A stretch of DNA of 64,000 nt. Origin: Flavobacterium aquatile LMG 4008 = ATCC 11947 (GTDB lineage Bacteria; Bacteroidota; Bacteroidia; Flavobacteriales; Flavobacteriaceae). The stretch spans positions 620,001 to 684,000 of the forward strand of contig NZ_JRHH01000003.1 in assembly GCF_000757385.1 (NCBI RefSeq). Direction: 5' to 3'. Each line of letters opens with the position of its first letter. Position 1 is the stretch's first letter. The notes under the pieces were generated by a model, which did not search any database, had not been told where the DNA came from, and saw only the letters and a program-made list of their open reading frames with translations. Positions 60,364 through 64,000 of this stretch are shown piece by piece. Both the position numbers and the translations under genes were made by a program.

Positions 60364-61665
60364 TTAAACCGGTTCTGCGTACAAATCATATTCAGTAGCA
60401 TCTGTAATTTTTACCATCACAAAATCGCCTGTTTTTACATAGAATTTAGCAGCATCAATTAATACCTCATTGTCAACATCTGGACTGTCAAATTCGGTTC
60501 TACCCACAAAATACTGACCTTCTTTTCTATCAATAATACATTTAAAAGTCTGACCAATTTTCTCTTGATTCAAATCCCATGAAATCTGTGATTGTAAATC
60601 CATTATTTCTTGAGCACGCGCTTTTTTAACTTCTTCAGGTACATCATCAACTAAAGCAAATGCCGATGTATTTTCTTCATGAGAATACGTAAAACATCCC
60701 AAACGCTCAAATTTCATTTCCTGAACCCAATCTCTCATTATTTCAAAATCTTCTTGAGTTTCTCCAGGGTAACCAACAATTAAAGTAGTTCTAATCGTCA
60801 TTCCAGGAACAGCAGCACGAAATTCTTTCAATAATTTAGTTGTTTTTTCTTTCGTAGTTCCGCGTTTCATCGATTTTAGAATGTTATCTGAAATATGTTG
60901 CAACGGAATATCAATATAATTACAAATTTTTGGCTCGCGTTTCATCAATTCCAAAACATCCATTGGAAAACCAGTAGGGAAGGCGTAGTGCAATCTTATC
61001 CATTCAATTCCTTCCACTTTTGCTAAGTTTTCTAGCAACTCAGCAAGATTACGTTTTTTGTATAAATCCAATCCGTAATAAGTCAAATCTTGAGCAATAA
61101 GAATTAATTCTTTCACTCCGTTTTTAGCCAAACCTTCTGTTTCACGAACCAATTTTTCAATAGATTGCGACACGTGTTTACCTCGCATTAATGGAATTGC
61201 ACAAAAACTACAAGGTCTATCACAACCTTCGGCAATTTTTAAATAGGCATAATTTTTTGGAGTTGTAGTAATTCGCTCTCCAAGCAATTCGTGCTTGTAA
61301 TCGGCACCTAGAGCTTTCAATAACTGAGGTAATTCAGTAGTTCCAAAGTACTGATCAACATCTGGAATTTCCTTCTCCAAATCGGGTCTGTATCGTTCAG
61401 ATAAACATCCGGTAACGAACACTTTATCCACAATTCCACGAGATTTTTTATCGGCATATTCTAGAATTGTATTTACAGATTCTGCCTTAGCATTATCAAT
61501 AAATCCGCAGGTGTTAATTACAACAATATTTCCTTCTTCTTCATGCACAACATCTTTTCCACTGGCTCTTAATTGTCCCATTAACACTTCGCTATCGTAA
61601 GTGTTTTTAGAACATCCTAGGGTAATAACATTGATTTTATTCTTCTTTAACGATTTGGTTCTCAT
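60364..61665 (-). CDS. rimO: Ribosomal protein S12 methylthiotransferase RimO
   Basis: RimO adds a methylthio group to Asp88/89 of ribosomal protein S12. The 433-residue protein has the N-terminal UPF0004 domain with three Cys in VITLGCSKNTYDSE, VINTCGFIDNA and FVTGCLSERY, ligands of the auxiliary cluster. The radical SAM motif CDRPCSFCAIP (about residues 144-154) and GYPGETQEDF follow. A C-terminal TRAM domain (about 370-430) ends EYDLYAEPV. The family fits RimO rather than MiaB because of the SKN motif after the first Cys. Confidence 0.96.
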   Translation of the reverse strand: MRTKSLKKNKINVITLGCSKNTYDSEVLMGQLRASGKDVVHEEEGNIVVINTCGFIDNAKAESVNTILEYADKKSRGIVDKVFVTGCLSERYRPDLEKEIPDVDQYFGTTELPQLLKALGADYKHELLGERITTTPKNYAYLKIAEGCDRPCSFCAIPLMRGKHVSQSIEKLVRETEGLAKNGVKELILIAQDLTYYGLDLYKKRNLAELLENLAKVEGIEWIRLHYAFPTGFPMDVLELMKREPKICNYIDIPLQHISDNILKSMKRGTTKEKTTKLLKEFRAAVPGMTIRTTLIVGYPGETQEDFEIMRDWVQEMKFERLGCFTYSHEENTSAFALVDDVPEEVKKARAQEIMDLQSQISWDLNQEKIGQTFKCIIDRKEGQYFVGRTEFDSPDVDNEVLIDAAKFYVKTGDFVMVKITDATEYDLYAEPV

Positions 61666-61684
61666 ACCTTTTTTTATTGGAGTG

Positions 61685-61692
61685 CAAAATTA
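61685..61692 (-). promoter_or_regulatory. -7 promoter element (TAATTTTG) of rimO
   Basis: Minus-strand TAATTTTG, 19 nt upstream of the rimO ATG at 61665. Confidence 0.5.
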
Positions 61693-61707
61693 CATCTTTT
61701 ATTTTAA

Positions 61708-61803
61708 GGAGCGAAACTTTTGGGAGTTTTTGGCAAACCCTATTCCTGCCATCCGCTGTATTCCCGATGAAAAATCGGGAGATGTCGCTTCTGTCAGGGC
61801 TAG
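61708..61803 (+). repeat. Dispersed palindromic intergenic element, copy 6 of 6
   Basis: It begins AAGGAGCGAAACTTTTGGG, contains TATTCCTGCCATCCGCTGTATT, then the stem CCCGATgaaaaATCGGG, and ends TTCTGTCAGGGCTAG. It lies between the rimO promoter and the terminator of the FadL-like gene. Confidence 0.88.
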
Positions 61804-61824
61804 ATTGCAAGCGAAGTACACAAA

Positions 61825-61851
61825 AAAACCATTCGAAAGACGAATGGTTTT
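61825..61851 (-). terminator. Terminator of the FadL-like porin gene
   Basis: A perfect 11-bp stem (AAAACCATTCG / CGAATGGTTTT) has a T7 run on the minus strand, about 20 nt after the stop at 61873. Confidence 0.9.
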
Positions 61852-61872
61852 ATAATTGACGTTTAAGTTTTG

Positions 61873-63375
61873 TTACAATTCAAATAACATCGTTAAACTT
61901 ATATTACTGTTTTTAGAATTTATTGTAGCTGCATCTACCAAACCTTGACTAAAAAACTGTTGTTTGTAATCACGTTCAGCATAAGAGTAAGCCAAATCTA
62001 CTTTTATTTCACCAAAGTTGTAACCAATACCAGCAGAATATCCAGTTAAATCGCCAATAGTTTCGCCATTTTTATACGGGCTTTCTTCAAATCTGTATCC
62101 ACCACGCAAACTAAATTGCTTAATTTTGTACTCGGCACCGACTCTAAACTCATTTGAAATATCTAAAACATTAGAAATTAAATTGTTTTGATCTTCAAAA
62201 TCTCTATCTGGAGTAAATGATGTATTACTGTAATCTTTTATTGCATAATCAAAACTTATTAAGCCAGTTTTACCAAAAACGTAAGCAATACTTCCAGTCC
62301 ATTTTCCAGGAGTTCTCAATCGGTAAGGCTCGTAAACCATAGTCAATTGTGGATCTACAACATCTGCAGGCAATTCGCCATCAACATTACTGCTTACTGC
62401 TGCAATATTTTGAGTAAGTTCATCTGTATAGCGCATCCAAGTTGGAGATTGATACGCCAAACCTAGTCGAAATTCTTTGGTAGCTTTATATATGGTTCCA
62501 ATTTGAAAAGAAAAACCATTTCCGTAAGTGTACAAATCATTATTAAAACGTACTCTTTCTACAAAATCTACTGCAGAAGTATTGTTATTATTACTTTCAA
62601 AAAAGCTAGTTCTTTTTCTATAATCGCTAAAATGCGCGTTTAAATTTACACCAACTAATAATCGGTCTTTGTATTGAGCCGATCCGTTGAATGAAAGCTT
62701 TCCGTTATATCCAGTTGTAGAGATAGAATTTTCTTGATAGTAATTTCCGCCTGGCGCAACATTAGAAGTATAAGTTGTGCTGTCTGGGTTACTGTTCGCG
62801 CCTACAATAATTTTAGATTTGTATCCCAAATACGCTTGTTGCTCATCGTAAAATAAATCACCATAATAATAATCAGTGCCATTAACTGTACTCAACGGAA
62901 TTCCATTGGCATAACTCAAAAAGTAATTTGAAATCGAGTTTGTTGGATTTGTACCAGCACTAAATATAGAATTGTCATAATTGTTTACATTATCATAATT
63001 TAATGCTACTGCAAATTTAGACCATCCGCTACTTTTATCTTCGTTTTCAAAAACGTAAACACCACCTAATTGGTTAATATCAAATGCGTTGTCTTTTTCT
63101 GTTGTATTTAATCCAAAATAATTTGAATTGTTTTTTATATTATAATTAGAAATTGTAAATCCAACTTGATTGTTAGCAAACACAACCGAACCAGCCGGAT
63201 TTACATTTAATGCAGAGAAATCGCCACCTAAAGCTCCAAAAGCACCACCCATCGCCCTAAAACGAGCGGTTCCATTCATGTTGTCTTGCGAATAAAGTAG
63301 CGCATCGTTTATATTCTGTGCTTGAGTATTAAAGGCTACCAGTCCAATTGCAAAACTTAAAAATATCTTTTTCAT
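61873..63375 (-). CDS. FadL/OmpP1-type outer-membrane transport protein
   Basis: This 500-residue outer-membrane barrel has the signal MKKIFLSFAIGLVAFNTQAQ. The N-terminal NDALLYSQDNMNGTARFRAMGGAFGALGGDFSALNVNPAGSVVF is the FadL-like hatch region (GGAFGALGGD ... NPAG). Many amphipathic strands follow and it ends ISLTMLFEL. FadL-type channels carry hydrophobic compounds across the outer membrane; the substrate is unknown. It starts 20 nt after the stop of the W/N/G-rich gene and is probably co-transcribed with it. Confidence 0.9.
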   Translation of the reverse strand: MKKIFLSFAIGLVAFNTQAQNINDALLYSQDNMNGTARFRAMGGAFGALGGDFSALNVNPAGSVVFANNQVGFTISNYNIKNNSNYFGLNTTEKDNAFDINQLGGVYVFENEDKSSGWSKFAVALNYDNVNNYDNSIFSAGTNPTNSISNYFLSYANGIPLSTVNGTDYYYGDLFYDEQQAYLGYKSKIIVGANSNPDSTTYTSNVAPGGNYYQENSISTTGYNGKLSFNGSAQYKDRLLVGVNLNAHFSDYRKRTSFFESNNNNTSAVDFVERVRFNNDLYTYGNGFSFQIGTIYKATKEFRLGLAYQSPTWMRYTDELTQNIAAVSSNVDGELPADVVDPQLTMVYEPYRLRTPGKWTGSIAYVFGKTGLISFDYAIKDYSNTSFTPDRDFEDQNNLISNVLDISNEFRVGAEYKIKQFSLRGGYRFEESPYKNGETIGDLTGYSAGIGYNFGEIKVDLAYSYAERDYKQQFFSQGLVDAATINSKNSNISLTMLFEL

Positions 63376-63395
63376 TTTTATTTTTTGTATTACAA

Positions 63396-64000
63396 TTATC
63401 TTCTTCCACCACCACCAGATGAACGACCACCGCCACCGCCGCCATAGCTTCCGCCACCACTTGATCTTCCGCCGCCGCTATTGCTTGGAGAATATGAACG
63501 TGGAGTGCTATTAGGCGATACAGTTCTTGGTGTAGAATTTCTTGGTGTGCTAGTATTATAATCTCTTGTTGTATTATTACTAGTTGGCCTTGTTGTATTG
63601 TACGACTCATTTCTGGTAGTATTATTTCTAACACCAGAATTTCTTACAGTAGTGTTTCTAGTTGTGTAAGTTGTATTCGAATTTCTTCTTGAAGAAGAAT
63701 TTATACTTCTATCTATACGGTTACTTGAAGTTCTTCCGGTACTGTAATTATTATAAACTCTAGAATCTCTTCTTCCATAAGAGTAGGCGTAATTATTACC
63801 ATACCAATTGTTGTTCCAACCCCAGTTATTTCCATACCAAGAATTGTAGCCCCAACCCCAATTATTTCCATACCAACCGCCATAGTAACCCCAACCTGGA
63901 CCGTACCAATTGTTCCAACCAAATCCAAAGCTTGGACCATACCAACTGTTCCATCCCCAATTATTACCGTACCAATTGTTCCAACCTCCATAACCCCAGC
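63396..64000 (-). CDS. Trp/Asn/Gly/Tyr- then Ser/Arg/Thr-rich protein (partial, N-terminus off window)
   Basis: The frame is open from the window edge to a TAA at 63396-63398 and gives the last ~200 residues. The upstream part is low-complexity with repeats of NNWYG, GWGYN and NNWGWN. The middle is Ser/Arg/Thr/Asn-rich, with TTRN, TPR and SVR-like units. The end is Gly-rich (RSSGGG ... SGGGGRR). The family is frequent in flavobacteria next to FadL-like porins as far as I recall, sometimes misnamed prolyl-tRNA synthetase. The N-terminus, probably with a signal peptide, is missing. Role unknown. Confidence 0.8.
   Translation of the reverse strand, partial: WGYGGWNNWYGNNWGWNSWYGPSFGFGWNNWYGPGWGYYGGWYGNNWGWGYNSWYGNNWGWNNNWYGNNYAYSYGRRDSRVYNNYSTGRTSSNRIDRSINSSSRRNSNTTYTTRNTTVRNSGVRNNTTRNESYNTTRPTSNNTTRDYNTSTPRNSTPRTVSPNSTPRSYSPSNSGGGRSSGGGSYGGGGGGRSSGGGGRR

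Noticed and set aside
63329..63991. Minus-strand frames rich in Val/Ile/Gly/Met near the window end
   Set aside because: They are other frames of the W/N/G-rich gene; the frame ending at 63396 with the GGGGRR terminus is the real one.

Overview
The window looks like a chromosomal segment of a Flavobacterium-type member of the Flavobacteriaceae (Bacteroidota). The basis is low GC, many TAnnTTTG (-7) promoter elements, several type IX secretion (T9SS) C-terminal sorting domains, a long SecA, bacillithiol synthesis (BshC), and small proteins such as DUF4295 beside L28/L33. No rRNA, tRNA, CRISPR, transposase or integrase gene was recognised. Most of the window is ordinary, densely packed core genome. 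Genes change strand often, and hairpin terminators with U-runs sit at many gene ends.

Layout. 1-3.2 kb: ECF sigma factor with a membrane protein that is probably its anti-sigma factor, a LamG-like T9SS protein and a predicted beta-propeller. 3.3-12.1 kb: polyphosphate kinase 2, MATE pump, MeaB GTPase, AEC transporter, FAD-linked oxidase, a beta-barrel protein and an OmpA-family protein. 12-22.5 kb: SecA, DUF2795, cob(I)alamin adenosyltransferase, LolD/MacB-type ATPase, lipoprotein, methyltransferase, and an ABC-F ATPase divergent from a GT2 glycosyltransferase. 22.5-33.6 kb: 2-oxoacid dehydrogenase E2, a delta-60-repeat T9SS protein, DEDDh exonuclease, FAH-family protein, HPt protein, CinA, rpmB-rpmG-DUF4295, ftsY, serine hydrolase, DUF721 and ndk. 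33.8-52.4 kb: bshC, two giant T9SS surface proteins, a B12-binding-type radical SAM enzyme, a LytS/LytTR two-component pair, and an acyl(propionyl)-CoA carboxylase operon. 56-64 kb: LysM-NlpC/P60 protein, RprX/RprY-like pair, DUF1573, Spy-like protein, rimO, FadL-like porin and a W/N/G-rich partial protein.

The accessory part is 52.4-55.5 kb. Three small genes (a two-TM protein, a probable DUF4844 lipoprotein and a DUF4238 protein) are followed by three long imperfect hairpins at 52465-52600, 53163-53297 and 53758-53925. All three hairpins share one design: TAAC...GTTA ends, a 4-nt asymmetric insertion near one end and a single extra-helical base further in. This matches the architecture of integron attC sites, so the region may be a small cassette array without an integrase nearby. 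Next to it, an XRE-like HTH gene is preceded by ten copies of an exactly 21-bp repeat carrying a TTGT-N6-ACAA dyad, which looks like an operator array. These two structures are the best candidates for something undescribed.

The window also holds six copies of a ~100-bp dispersed palindromic intergenic element whose central stem varies in sequence while its flanks are kept. Several families of micro-repeats occur both between genes and, in frame, inside two coding sequences (methyltransferase and radical SAM).

Functional links: the carboxylase operon, MeaB and the cobalamin adenosyltransferase are parts of a propionyl-CoA/methylmalonyl-CoA route, although they are scattered. The LytS-LytTR pair lies directly upstream of, and possibly in one operon with, a 1,544-residue leucine-rich surface protein. 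Several genes need GTG or TTG starts (sigma factor, MATE, ABC-F, CinA, radical SAM), judged from conserved N-termini, in-frame stops or promoter position.
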